DNA from: Candidatus Omnitrophota bacterium
GTDB taxonomy: Bacteria > Omnitrophota > Gorgyraeia > Aquiviventales > Aquiviventaceae
Assembly (NCBI GenBank): GCA_020057015.1
Contig: JAGVGS010000039.1
Span: 1-20,298 of the forward strand
Direction: 5' to 3'
DNA: 20,298 nt
Shown here: positions 1 to 8,100 of the stretch, one piece after another
How the letters are laid out: every line of letters starts with the position of its first letter
Position numbering within the stretch: the stretch's first letter is position 1
Made by a program: the position numbers and the translations under genes
Notes under the pieces: model-generated
Told to the model about the DNA's origin: nothing
Databases searched by the model: none
The model's input: only the letters and a program-made list of their open reading frames with translations

Positions 1-150
1 GATGCGTTCCTCGACATCGACGGGCTTCAAGATGATGACGCCATTAAGGTAGGTGACATCGAGGTAGTCGCGCCCAGCCTGCAGGTGAACGCGTTTCATG
101 ACCTCTTTGGGAATGGTGAGCTGATTGCCGCGAGTGAGTTTTGCGAGCAT
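1..150 (-). CDS. AbrB/MazE/SpoVT-type DNA-binding protein (partial, C-terminus off left edge)
   Basis: Fifty residues are visible, from MLAKLTRGNQLTIPKEVMKR to LNGVIILKPVDVEERI. The pattern of an early strand, the turn QLTIPKEV, then a second strand and VIILKPVD is the swapped-hairpin AbrB/SpoVT/MazE fold. These proteins bind DNA as dimers and are either transition-state regulators or antitoxins that repress their own operon. The start is well supported: AGGAGG at 157-162 (minus strand) lies 6 bases before the ATG, and a -35/-10 pair lies further up. Antitoxins of this size usually precede a PIN or MazF-type toxin gene, which would lie beyond the left edge; that is inference. The gene is divergent from nuoD and shares its intergenic region. 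Whether it is an antitoxin or a stand-alone regulator cannot be told from the part seen. Confidence 0.85.
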   Translation of the reverse strand, partial: MLAKLTRGNQLTIPKEVMKRVHLQAGRDYLDVTYLNGVIILKPVDVEERI

Positions 151-156
151 GGTCCG

Positions 157-162
157 CCTCCT
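157..162 (-). promoter_or_regulatory. Ribosome binding site of the AbrB-like gene
   Basis: A perfect AGGAGG on the minus strand ends 6 bases before the ATG at 150. It fixes the start of this short gene. Confidence 0.8.
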
Positions 163-171
163 GTTGAATTA

Positions 172-200
172 AGTGTACCACGCAGCACAGAAAACGTCAA
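172..200 (-). promoter_or_regulatory. Predicted sigma-70-type promoter of the AbrB-like gene
   Basis: On the minus strand TTGACG (195-200) and TACACT (172-177) are separated by exactly 17 bases (178-194). The -10 lies about 20 bases before the ATG at 150, leaving room for a short leader with the AGGAGG site. The left arm of the GAAAAC/GTTTTC inverted repeat touches the -35 box, as expected for autorepression. Confidence 0.6.
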
Positions 201-227
201 AAACAGTTTTCCTTTTTAAGTGAAAAC
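190..227. promoter_or_regulatory. Phased GAAAAC / GTTTTC / GAAAAC array, candidate operator
   Basis: GAAAAC occurs at 190-195, its exact reverse complement GTTTTC at 206-211, and GAAAAC again at 222-227. Each copy is 16 bases from the next with 10-base gaps, forming two overlapping perfect inverted repeats. The first copy overlaps the -35 of the AbrB-like gene, and the last ends 17 bases before nuoD. AbrB/MazE-family proteins commonly bind AT-rich inverted repeats at their own promoters, so this is the natural candidate site. A short AT-rich segment can produce such matches by chance, so confidence is moderate. Confidence 0.45.
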
Positions 228-244
228 ATGGGGCTCCAATAACG

Positions 245-1375
245 ATGCAGTCAACAAGTGATACACAGCTTCTTGAGATCAGCCTAGGCCCGCAGCATCC
301 CTCGACGCACGGCGTTTTCCGCATGAACGCGGTGCTCGACGGAGAGACCATCGTGAAGCTCAAGCCGGTCATGGGCTACCTGCACCGCAACCACGAGCAG
401 ATCGGCGAGCACACCAGCTACATTGGCAGCTTTCCGTTTACCGACCGGCTCGACTATTTCTGCGCCATGTCCAACAACCTCGGGCTGGCCCTGGCGATCG
501 AGAAGCTGGGCAACATCCCGGTGGCGGAGCGCGGCGAGTACCTGCGCATCATCATGGTCGAGCTGACGCGCGTGCTCAACCACACCGCGGTGACCGGGTT
601 TCTGCTGAATGACATGGGGGCCTTCGGCACGCCGCTGCTCTACGCCTTCCGCGAGCGCGAGAAGATCCTGGATCTGTTCGAGGCGGCCTCGGGCTCGCGC
701 ATGATGTGCAACTACATCCGCCCCGGGGGCGTGCGCATCGATGTGCCGGAGGGCTGGTTGCAGCAAGCGCGTGCCCTGGTGGCCGGCTACCCGCAGTTTC
801 TGGATGAATTTGAGCGGCTGCTGACCAAGAATGAAATCATCCGCCAGCGCACGCAGCAAGTGGGCATCCTGCCCAAGGCGCTCGCGGTGAATGCCAGCAT
901 CACCGGGCCGCTGCTGCGCGCCACGGGGGTCAATTACGATGTGCGCAAGGTCGATGGCTACTCGATCTACCCGCGCTTTAGCTATAAGGTGCCGCTGGGC
1001 AGCGTGGGTGATGTGTACGACCGCTATTACGTGCGGATTCTGGAGATGCGCGAGAGCTTGAAGATCCTGCAGCAAGCGCTTCGGGACATCCCGGCAGGCC
1101 CGGCGGTCAGCCCCAAGGGACAGGCGATGGTGAAGGCGCCGCGCACGTTTCGCCCGCCCAAGGGAGAGGTCTACAGCCGCATCGAAGCGCCCAAGGGCGA
1201 GCTGGGATTTTTCCTCACCAGCGACGGCACGCCGCAGCCCTACCGCTACCACATCCGCGCCCCCAGCTTCATCAACCTCACGGTGCTGGAAGACATGTGC
1301 CTGGGGTATAAAGTCGCCGATGCGATCATCATCCTCGGCTCGATCGACATCGTGCTGGGCGAGGTGGACCGCTGA
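245..1375 (+). CDS. nuoD: NADH-quinone oxidoreductase subunit D (49 kDa)
   Basis: This is the 49-kDa subunit of respiratory Complex I, in the peripheral arm at the membrane interface, where it helps form the quinone site. The signature GPQHPSTHG is at residues 15-23, with the two conserved histidines at 18 and 22. MGYLHRNHEQIGEH, SFPFTDRLDY, IRPGGVRIDVP and the C-terminal GSIDIVLGEVDR are all in place. At 376 residues it is an unfused NuoD, not the NuoCD fusion of enterobacteria, and is complete. The start lies 10 residues before the conserved LEISLGPQHP, as is usual; its ribosome site is weak. It is coupled to nuoI by a TGATG junction. Notably nuoA, B and C do not precede it: the gene upstream is a divergent AbrB-like regulator. 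Confidence 0.96.
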   Translation: MQSTSDTQLLEISLGPQHPSTHGVFRMNAVLDGETIVKLKPVMGYLHRNHEQIGEHTSYIGSFPFTDRLDYFCAMSNNLGLALAIEKLGNIPVAERGEYLRIIMVELTRVLNHTAVTGFLLNDMGAFGTPLLYAFREREKILDLFEAASGSRMMCNYIRPGGVRIDVPEGWLQQARALVAGYPQFLDEFERLLTKNEIIRQRTQQVGILPKALAVNASITGPLLRATGVNYDVRKVDGYSIYPRFSYKVPLGSVGDVYDRYYVRILEMRESLKILQQALRDIPAGPAVSPKGQAMVKAPRTFRPPKGEVYSRIEAPKGELGFFLTSDGTPQPYRYHIRAPSFINLTVLEDMCLGYKVADAIIILGSIDIVLGEVDR

Positions 1376-1998
1376 TGGCGCTCATCGGCAGCGGGGTGCT
1401 GCAAGGCCTCGGCGTGACGCTGCGGACGTTCATCGAGACCTACCCGTGGGGCAAAGCCCTCCTGGGGGTGCTGCGCATTCGGACAGGGCAGGGGCTGGTG
1501 ACGATCGAGTACCCCGATGTGAGGCAGCAGCATCACGAGCGCCAGCGCATTTTCCCATTTCTGGTCTATGATGGCGCGCCGGATAACCTGCGCTGCGTCT
1601 CGTGCAAAATCTGCGAGCAGGAATGCCCGCCGCAGTGCATCCATATCAACGGCCCGGCGAAGGACGAGCAAGGCCGGCCTGCCAAGGTCCATGGCCGCAC
1701 GTACCCGGTGACGTTCGACATCAATGTGGCCATTTGCATGTCGTGCCGCATCTGCGTGGATGTCTGCCCCTTTGACGCCATTGAAATGGACAATGAATTC
1801 GAGCTCTCCACCGAGGAGCGCTTTGGCCGGCTCGTCTTCAACAAGGCGCGGCTGCTGAAGTCGAACGAGTACTTTCAGCAGATCAAGCCCACGGAAGCCG
1901 CGGAGGTGGACGCGCGCCTGGCTGCCAAGGCTAAGCCTTCCCCGAAGCCCGCAGCCCCGGCACCTGCTGCCGGCCCGACCGCTGCCCCCGCCGCATGA
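1375..1998 (+). CDS. nuoI: NADH-quinone oxidoreductase subunit I (two [4Fe-4S] ferredoxin subunit)
   Basis: NuoI carries the two tetranuclear clusters (N6a and N6b) that pass electrons toward N2 and quinone in Complex I. Two CxxCxxCxxxCP motifs are seen: Cys74, 77, 80 and 84 (CVSCKICEQECP) and Cys121, 124, 127 and 131 (CMSCRICVDVCP). The N-terminal part YPWGKALLGVLRIRTGQG is a degenerate version of the membrane-contact segment. The last 25 or so residues are a low-complexity Ala/Pro/Lys tail, probably disordered and longer than in the core family. The start overlaps the nuoD stop by one base (TGATG), and the stop overlaps the nuoH start (ATGA), so the three genes are translationally coupled. 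Confidence 0.95.
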   Translation: MALIGSGVLQGLGVTLRTFIETYPWGKALLGVLRIRTGQGLVTIEYPDVRQQHHERQRIFPFLVYDGAPDNLRCVSCKICEQECPPQCIHINGPAKDEQGRPAKVHGRTYPVTFDINVAICMSCRICVDVCPFDAIEMDNEFELSTEERFGRLVFNKARLLKSNEYFQQIKPTEAAEVDARLAAKAKPSPKPAAPAPAAGPTAAPAA

Positions 1999-3260
1999 GC
2001 TCTCTCGACCAGGTGTTTGTCAGCGCCCAAACCGCCCTGTTTCAGCTGCTGCCCGAGGCGCTGCGCCCTTGGGCCGGCATCGCGGTGCGCATCGGGGTGA
2101 TCGCGGCCTTGGCCCCGGCGGTGATGATGTATCTCACGCTCTTTGAGCGCAAAGTCATCGCCCGCATGCAGAATCGCTTCGGCCCCACGCGGGTGGGGGT
2201 CTATGGCTTGATGCAGCCGCTCTCCGATGGGCTCAAGATGCTGATCAAGGAAGACATCGTGCCGCGCCACGCCGATCGGTTGCTGCACATGCTCGCCCCG
2301 GTCACGGCGGTAGCTCCGGTGATCCTGCTCTTCGCGGTGCTGCCTATCGGGCGCAACATGGTCGCCGCCGATCTCAACGTGGGGCTGCTCTACATCTTTG
2401 CGGTAGCCTCGGTGGGCTCCTTTGCCATTTTCACCGGCGGCTGGGCCTCGCGCAGCAAATTCTCGACGCTGGGCGCCATGCGCGCGGTGGCTCAGCTCAT
2501 CTCCTACGAGGTGCCCGGCGCGCTGTCGGTGGTGGCTCTCATCATGGTCACCGGCACGCTTTCGATGGTGAGCATCGTGGACGCGCAAGCCGCGCGATGG
2601 TTCCTGTTCACTCCTTGGGGTTTCGTGGCCGGCGTGATGTTTTTTCTCTGCGGGGTCGCCGAATGCAACCGCACCCCTTTCGACATGCCGGAGGCCGAAT
2701 CAGAGCTTACGGCGGGTTTTCACACCGAATACAGCGGCATGAAGTTCGCGCTGTGGTATCTTGCTGAGTTCTTGGAGGCGTTCCTCGTGTGCGGCTTCAC
2801 AGTGACGCTGTTTCTGGGGGGCTGGCAGGGCCCGGCCGTCCCGTTCTGGCTACTGGCCACGCTGCTGGCGGTCATCGTGGGCATGGCGCAAAAGCTGCCG
2901 CTGCCGGTGCGCGCCGTCGGCGTGCTGGTCCTGGCCGCGGCCGGGTTGTTATGGCGCGCCGATCCCATTCCCTCGTGGCTGTGGTTTACGGCCAAGACGT
3001 ATGCGTTGTTTTTCGTGCTGGTGTGGTTCCGCGGCACGTTCCCGCGGCTGCGCGCCGATCAGCTCATGGGGCTGGCCTGGAAGTTCTTCCTGCCGATGGC
3101 CCTGCTCAACATCTTCGCAGCCGGTGTGTGGGTTTCCTATCCGTTTCCGATGGGCACGATCGCCAGCGTCTTGTTGCTGGCCGCCGGCGCCTGGGGCTTG
3201 GTGCGCATCAACCAGCCGGCTTCGTCACATGCCCCGCGTACGTACGTGCTCGCCGACTAG
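1995..3260 (+). CDS. nuoH: NADH-quinone oxidoreductase subunit H (membrane, quinone-site subunit)
   Basis: NuoH (ND1 homologue) is the polytopic subunit that joins the peripheral and membrane arms of Complex I and forms the entrance of the quinone chamber. The first loop ERKVIARMQNRFGPTRVG, the segment GLKMLIKEDIVP, EVPGALSV and the acidic loop ECNRTPFDMPEAESELTAGF are all present. The carboxylates and arginines of these loops are the functional core of the family. Several hydrophobic helices follow, with VWFRGTFPRLRADQLM near the C-terminus. At 421 residues it is somewhat longer than the usual 330-350, with extra hydrophobic segments between about residues 290 and 340 and at the C-terminus. 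The start overlaps nuoI by ATGA. nuoJ-N do not follow; a REP-like palindrome and acsA do. Confidence 0.95.
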   Translation: MSSLDQVFVSAQTALFQLLPEALRPWAGIAVRIGVIAALAPAVMMYLTLFERKVIARMQNRFGPTRVGVYGLMQPLSDGLKMLIKEDIVPRHADRLLHMLAPVTAVAPVILLFAVLPIGRNMVAADLNVGLLYIFAVASVGSFAIFTGGWASRSKFSTLGAMRAVAQLISYEVPGALSVVALIMVTGTLSMVSIVDAQAARWFLFTPWGFVAGVMFFLCGVAECNRTPFDMPEAESELTAGFHTEYSGMKFALWYLAEFLEAFLVCGFTVTLFLGGWQGPAVPFWLLATLLAVIVGMAQKLPLPVRAVGVLVLAAAGLLWRADPIPSWLWFTAKTYALFFVLVWFRGTFPRLRADQLMGLAWKFFLPMALLNIFAAGVWVSYPFPMGTIASVLLLAAGAWGLVRINQPASSHAPRTYVLAD

Positions 3261-3261
3261 T

Positions 3262-3292
3262 GAAGTGTCAGGCACTTCAGGTGCCAGACACT
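3262..3292. repeat. REP-like imperfect palindrome with two competing hairpins
   Basis: Directly after the nuoH stop, AGTGTCAGGCAC (3264-3275) and GTGCCAGACACT (3281-3292) form an inverted repeat with a single central A:A mismatch and a 5-base loop. The left part can also pair with itself: GAAGTG (3262-3267) with CACTTC (3273-3278). No T-run follows, so it is not a classical terminator. This kind of short GTGTC/GGCAC palindrome between genes resembles REP elements mobilised by RAYT transposases, but only one copy was noticed here and no transposase is present. It may protect the 3' end of the nuo message or lower read-through into acsA. Confidence 0.55.
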
Positions 3293-3309
3293 CAACGCTG
3301 GAGGACGCC

Positions 3310-5073
3310 ATGATGACCCCCCCGTCTCAACCCACCGCTTCGCCCACGGCCGATGCAGTGGAATGGGAGCGCAAGCCTGCCAACATCGATGCTAACCTGC
3401 CGGACTACGACGCGGCCTATAAGAGCTTCGACTGGAAGGACGTTGAATGCTTCTTTGACTGGTCGAGCACCGGCAAGGTGAACATCGTCCACGAGGCCAT
3501 CGATCGCCACACCAAGGGCATGAAGCGCGACAAGATCGCGCTGTATTACACCGACTACGCCGGGCGCGATGAAAAGTACACGTTCGAGGACCTGAAAATT
3601 CAGACCAGCCGCTTTGCCGGGGTGCTTAAGCGAGCGGGGGTCAAGAAGGGCGACCGCGTGGGCACGTTCTTGCCGCGCACGCCGGAGCTCTATATCGCGA
3701 TTCTGGGCATCCACCGCGTGGGGGCCATCCCGGTGCCGCTGTTCGAGGCCTTCATGGAGCAGGCGGTCGAGGACCGCTTGGGCAACAGCGAGGCCAAGGT
3801 GTGCGTCACCTCGCCGGCGCTCAAGGGCCGTATCCCCAAGCCGAAGCTGCCGGCGCTCAAGACGCTCATTCTCGTGGGCCAAATCGAAGGACTGGCCGAC
3901 GATGAGATGAGCTATGAGCTGGAGATGTCCGAGGCGCTGGACTGGGTGGAGCCGGAGTGGCTCACCCTCGATGATGGGCTCATCATTCACTACACTTCCG
4001 GCTCGACAGGCAAGTCCAAGGGTGCCTTGCATCGGCAGTATGCGATGGTCGGCCATTACCAGACCGCCAAGTGGGCCCTGGATTTGCGCGAGGAGGATAT
4101 TTACTGGTGCACGGCCGATCCCGGGTGGGTCACCGGCACGTCCTATGGCATCTACGGGCCCTGGACGCTGGGGGTCACCAGCGTCGTGATCGGCGGCCGC
4201 TTTGATCCGGATCGATGGTTCGAGACGATCCAGCGCTACAAGGTGAGCATGTGGTACAGCGCGCCCACTGCCTATCGCATGCTGATGTCGGCCGGCGAGG
4301 TGATCCCCAAGAAATACGATCTCGGTAGCTTGCGCCATATCTGCAGCGTGGGCGAGCCGCTCAATCCCGAGGCGCTGAAATGGATCAAGAAAATCACCGG
4401 CCATGCCCCGCATGAGACCTGGTGGATGACCGAAACCGGCATGCAGCTCATCTGCAACTACCGCAGCAAGGATTTTCCCATCGGGTGTACCGGCAAGCCG
4501 TTTCCCGGCACCTCTGCCACCGTGGTGGATGATCAGGGCAAGGAAGTGCTGCCTGGCACGCTGGGCCATTTGGTGGTCAAACCCGGCTGGCCGGCGATGA
4601 TGAAGGAGATCTGGAACAACAAGGCCAAATACGACGAGTATTTCCGCATCCCGGGCTGGTACCTGAGCGGGGATACGGCCTACAAGGACGCGCAAGGCTA
4701 TATCTGGTACCAGGGGCGGGCGGATGATGTGATCAAGACGGCTGGTGAGCGCGTCGGGCCCTTTGAAGTCGAGAGCGCTTTGGTGGCCCACCCGGCCGTG
4801 GCCGAGGCGGGCGTCATCGGCAAGCCCGATGCGGTGCGCGGGGCCATCATCAAGGCGTTCATCGCGCTGCGCAAGGGCTATCAGCCCTCGGACCAGCTGA
4901 AAAAAGAGATCGCGGATTTCGTGAAGACCCACATGGCGGCCCACGCGGCTCCACGCGAGATTACCTTCGTGGATAAAGTGCCGAAGACGCGCTCGGGGAA
5001 GATCATGCGCCGCGTGCTGCGTGCCTGGGATCAGGGATTGCCGGTGGGGGATATCTCGACCATGGAAGACTAA
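3310..5073 (+). CDS. acsA: Acetyl-CoA synthetase (acetate-CoA ligase, AMP-forming)
   Basis: The enzyme activates acetate with ATP to acetyl-AMP and transfers it to CoA, feeding acetate into central metabolism from the cytoplasm. ANL-superfamily motifs appear in order: the P-loop YTSGSTGKSKGA at residues 228-239, ETWWMTETG at 369-377, WYLSGD at 450-455, GRADDVIKTAGERVGPFE from 469, and PKTRSGK at 558-564. Lys564 is the catalytic lysine that is often controlled by acetylation. The paired Trp in ETWW is typical of enzymes with a small acetate pocket. At 587 residues it matches the shorter Bacillus AcsA form better than the 650-residue form. The start is ATG 3310, with TGGAGG at 3299-3304; ATG 3313 is an equally possible start. 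The same frame is open upstream through nuoH but shows no homology there. Propionate use cannot be excluded. Confidence 0.92.
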   Translation: MMTPPSQPTASPTADAVEWERKPANIDANLPDYDAAYKSFDWKDVECFFDWSSTGKVNIVHEAIDRHTKGMKRDKIALYYTDYAGRDEKYTFEDLKIQTSRFAGVLKRAGVKKGDRVGTFLPRTPELYIAILGIHRVGAIPVPLFEAFMEQAVEDRLGNSEAKVCVTSPALKGRIPKPKLPALKTLILVGQIEGLADDEMSYELEMSEALDWVEPEWLTLDDGLIIHYTSGSTGKSKGALHRQYAMVGHYQTAKWALDLREEDIYWCTADPGWVTGTSYGIYGPWTLGVTSVVIGGRFDPDRWFETIQRYKVSMWYSAPTAYRMLMSAGEVIPKKYDLGSLRHICSVGEPLNPEALKWIKKITGHAPHETWWMTETGMQLICNYRSKDFPIGCTGKPFPGTSATVVDDQGKEVLPGTLGHLVVKPGWPAMMKEIWNNKAKYDEYFRIPGWYLSGDTAYKDAQGYIWYQGRADDVIKTAGERVGPFEVESALVAHPAVAEAGVIGKPDAVRGAIIKAFIALRKGYQPSDQLKKEIADFVKTHMAAHAAPREITFVDKVPKTRSGKIMRRVLRAWDQGLPVGDISTMED

Positions 5074-5114
5074 TACCGGATCAAATAGACATTTTGTTAA
5101 TCAGCAAATAATAA

Positions 5115-5143
5115 TTGACAACATGCGCCTCATCGGTTACCAT
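5115..5143 (+). promoter_or_regulatory. Predicted sigma-70-type promoter of the hydrolase operon
   Basis: TTGACA (5115-5120) and TACCAT (5138-5143) are separated by 17 bases. The -35 is a perfect consensus and the -10 matches at 4 of 6 positions. The DNA just upstream (about 5083-5114) is strikingly AT-rich for this genome, as an UP element would be. It would give a leader of about 45 bases before the ATG at 5194. Confidence 0.65.
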
Positions 5144-5183
5144 TATTGCCGGGCAAGCAGTGCGCCGTGCTGAGGTTACACCT

Positions 5184-5189
5184 AGGAGG
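5184..5189 (+). promoter_or_regulatory. Ribosome binding site that fixes the hydrolase start
   Basis: A perfect AGGAGG sits 4 bases before ATG 5194. The in-frame codon at 5146 lies next to the promoter -10 and has no such site. Starting at 5194 also puts the signal peptide at the very N-terminus. Confidence 0.85.
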
Positions 5190-5193
5190 CCAC

Positions 5194-8100
5194 ATGTCCC
5201 TGCCTGATCTCCATCTTCGCCGGTCATTGTTTGGGCTCCTTTGGCTCCTCGGGCTGTTCATGTCGCCAGCCCCCCTATGGGCCGCCGACACCACCCCACC
5301 CGCCGCCCCCGCGGTGACGGATCAGGGCGCATCGGTTGCCTGGTCTGAACCGTATGCGCTGATCTTCACCATCGCCGGTGCCGATCCTGAATCCAGCGTC
5401 GCGTTCTTCGGCTACAACCTGCGGCAGGGGAGTCCCACGGGCCCCGTTCTCAACAGTGCCTTCTCAGTGTACAGCCCCGCCCTGCAGAGTCAGGGATGGG
5501 TGCAGCTGTCCATCCCCTCCGACATCGTCGCGGCGGGGTCGACGTATTATCTTGAAGCCCGCGTGCAGAACGGCGCCGGGCTGTGGTCGACCTTCGGCTA
5601 CTCCGACGGCATCCAGGTCGTCGCCGCGGCGCCGTTTGATTTCGGCCTCACGCACAACCCGCCGGCGAGCGAGGACATCACCCTCCTGCCCGGCCAGAGC
5701 GGCACCACGCGCGTCGAGCTCTGGCACCTTAACGGCCGGGAGCCCGTGACCTTCAGCGTGAGCAACCTCCCCGCCGGGGCGGCCGCGAGCATCAGCCCCC
5801 AGGTGTGCGCCCCGAACTGCGCGCCGGTCATCACCGTCACGACGGCAGCCAGCACCCCCGTGGGGACGCACACGGTCCGTGTTACCGGCACCGGCGCCGG
5901 TGTGACGCGTCAGGTAGATTTTCTCCTGCGCGTGGGGGTACCGCCCCCGCCGTTTGATTTCGGCCTCACGCACAACCCGCCGGCGAGCGAGGACATCACC
6001 CTCAACGCCGGGCAGAGCGGCACCACGCGCGTCGAACTCTGGCACCTCAGCGGCCGCGAGCCGGTGACCTTCAGCGTGAGCAACCTCCCCGCCGGGGCGG
6101 CCGCGAGCATCAGCCCCCAGGTGTGCGCCCCGAACTGCACGCCGGTTATCACCGTCACGACGGCGGCCAGCACTCCCGTGGGGACGCACACGGTGCGCGT
6201 CACCGGCACCGGTGCCGGCGTGACGCGCCAGGTGGACTTTCTCCTGCGCGTGGGGGTGCCGCCCCCGCCGTTTGATTTCGGCCTCACGCACAACCGGCCG
6301 CGCACAGACATCCTGCTGACGCCAGGGCAGACCGGGGTGACGGCCGTCGATCTTTGGCATCTTTCAGGCTCTCCGGTCGTGTCATTCAGCGCCAGCGGGT
6401 TGCCTGCCGGCGCGATCGCGACCATCAGTCCCAACGCCTGCACCCCCAACTGCTCACCCACGGTTACCGTGTCCACCCAGCCTACGACCCCGAGTGGGGT
6501 GTTTACTATTACCGTGACCGGGACCGGAGGCGGCGTGACGCGGCAAACGACCTTGCGCCTGAAAGTGGAAACTACTCCGCCCGGCGCGCCGGGGCGGGCG
6601 ACCGAGGGCAGCCCGGACCAAGACTTCGATGCCGATGGCGCCTATACGGTGTTCTGGCCGGCGGCCAGCGACCCGGAGTCTGGGATCAGCGCCTACGAGT
6701 TGCAGGAGTTTTCCAGTGCCACCAATGCGTTTGCGATTCTTTCCAGCACCCTCACAGGGACGAGCTTTCCCGTGAGCGGTCGTCCCAACGGACAGCTCTT
6801 TCGCTACCGCGTTCGGGCCAAGAACGGGCTGGGCGTCTGGGGCGCCTTCTCCCCGGATTCCGACGGGATCACCGTCGATACGACATCCCCCACCGCGCCG
6901 GGCCAACCCAGCGAGGGCAGCCCGGATCAAGATCTCGATAAGGATGGGGCCTACACGATCTCTTGGGCCGTGGCGAGCGACACGGGATCCGGGGTGAGTG
7001 CTTATGAACTCCAGGAGCGCGTCGGCACCGCCGGCACTTGGCAAACGCTCTCGAGCACGATCACCACCAGCGCGTTTCCAGTGACCGGCCGGCTGGATAA
7101 CACGACGTACTTCTACCAGGTGCGGGCGAAGAATGGCGCCGGGCTCCTGGGGGCGTACTCGCCGGTCTCTGACGGCATCCGCATTGATGCGCAGGCCCCG
7201 CAACTCAGCCTGATCGGCGTGACGGAGATCACCACGACCAGCGCGAAGGTCGCGTGGACCACCAACGAAACCGCGAGTGCGGCCGTCGACTATGGCACGA
7301 CGACCAGCTATGGGCAGACGGCGACGACCTCGACGCTGGGCACGTCGCACGCGATCACTCTCTCCGGGCTGACGGCAGGGACGCTCTACCATTTCCGTGC
7401 GCGCTCAGCCGACGCGGCAGGGAATGCGGCGCAATCGAGCGACCAGACGTTCCAGACCGCGGGCGGCGCGCTGGGCCCAAGCGTGGTGACGACCAGCGGG
7501 CGCCAACTGCTGCTGCGCCGGCGTAATCCGGACGGCACCTTGGGTCCGGCGCTGCCGTACACCATCCGCGGTGTGGCCTGGTCGCCGGCGAGCAAGACCA
7601 CGGCCACCAGCCCGGCGGATGCCAACAATGCTAACGTCCGGCGGCCGGAATTCGGCCGGTGGTATCTGACGGACCTGCCGCTGATGAAGGCCATGAACGT
7701 GAACACGATCCGCACGTTCATCGATTTCGGGTTTGATGCCACGCTGGGGCCGGTGGGTCGCCAGATCCTGGATGAGTGCTACCGCAACGGGATTATGGTC
7801 GTCATGACGGTGGATGACGCCATCAACAACACGGCGCGCGCGCAGCAGGTGGTGAACTACTACAAGGACCATCCGGCCATCCTGGCCTGGTCGCTGGGCA
7901 ACGAGTGGAACATCAATGCGTATTATGGCGTGGCGTCCTCCATTGCGGACGCCGCACAGCGCACCCAAAACGCGGCAGCCTTGATCAAGACGCTGGACCC
8001 GAACCACCCGGTTGTGTCGAGCTATGGAGAGTTTGACCTCTATTCGTCAACCGGGATGGCTAATCTCAGCACGTTCGTCAACACGACCTGTCCGAGCGTG

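Noticed and set aside
1..244. Full toxin-antitoxin module at the left edge
   Set aside because: Only the first 50 residues of the AbrB-like protein are visible and the toxin gene, if any, is outside the window, so only the regulator is called.
284..1252. A 322-codon open frame on the minus strand opposite nuoD
   Set aside because: nuoD is unambiguous on the plus strand, and the antisense translation is low-complexity, biased composition.
3001..3309. Upstream extension of the acsA frame into nuoH
   Set aside because: The extra 103 codons overlap NuoH coding sequence and have no AMP-ligase character. A TGGAGG ribosome site lies just before ATG 3310.
3292..4944. A 550-codon open frame on the minus strand opposite acsA
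   Set aside because: It is the antisense shadow of a clear acetyl-CoA synthetase in GC-rich DNA. It is rich in Arg, His and Leu, with no recognisable domain.
5074..5114. Possible terminator between acsA and the hydrolase promoter
   Set aside because: The segment is AT-rich but I found no stable hairpin followed by T. It is better explained as an UP-type element.
5632..6570. Tandem repeats considered as a CRISPR or satellite array
   Set aside because: The 318-base units are in frame, encode a domain and have no short repeat-spacer alternation.
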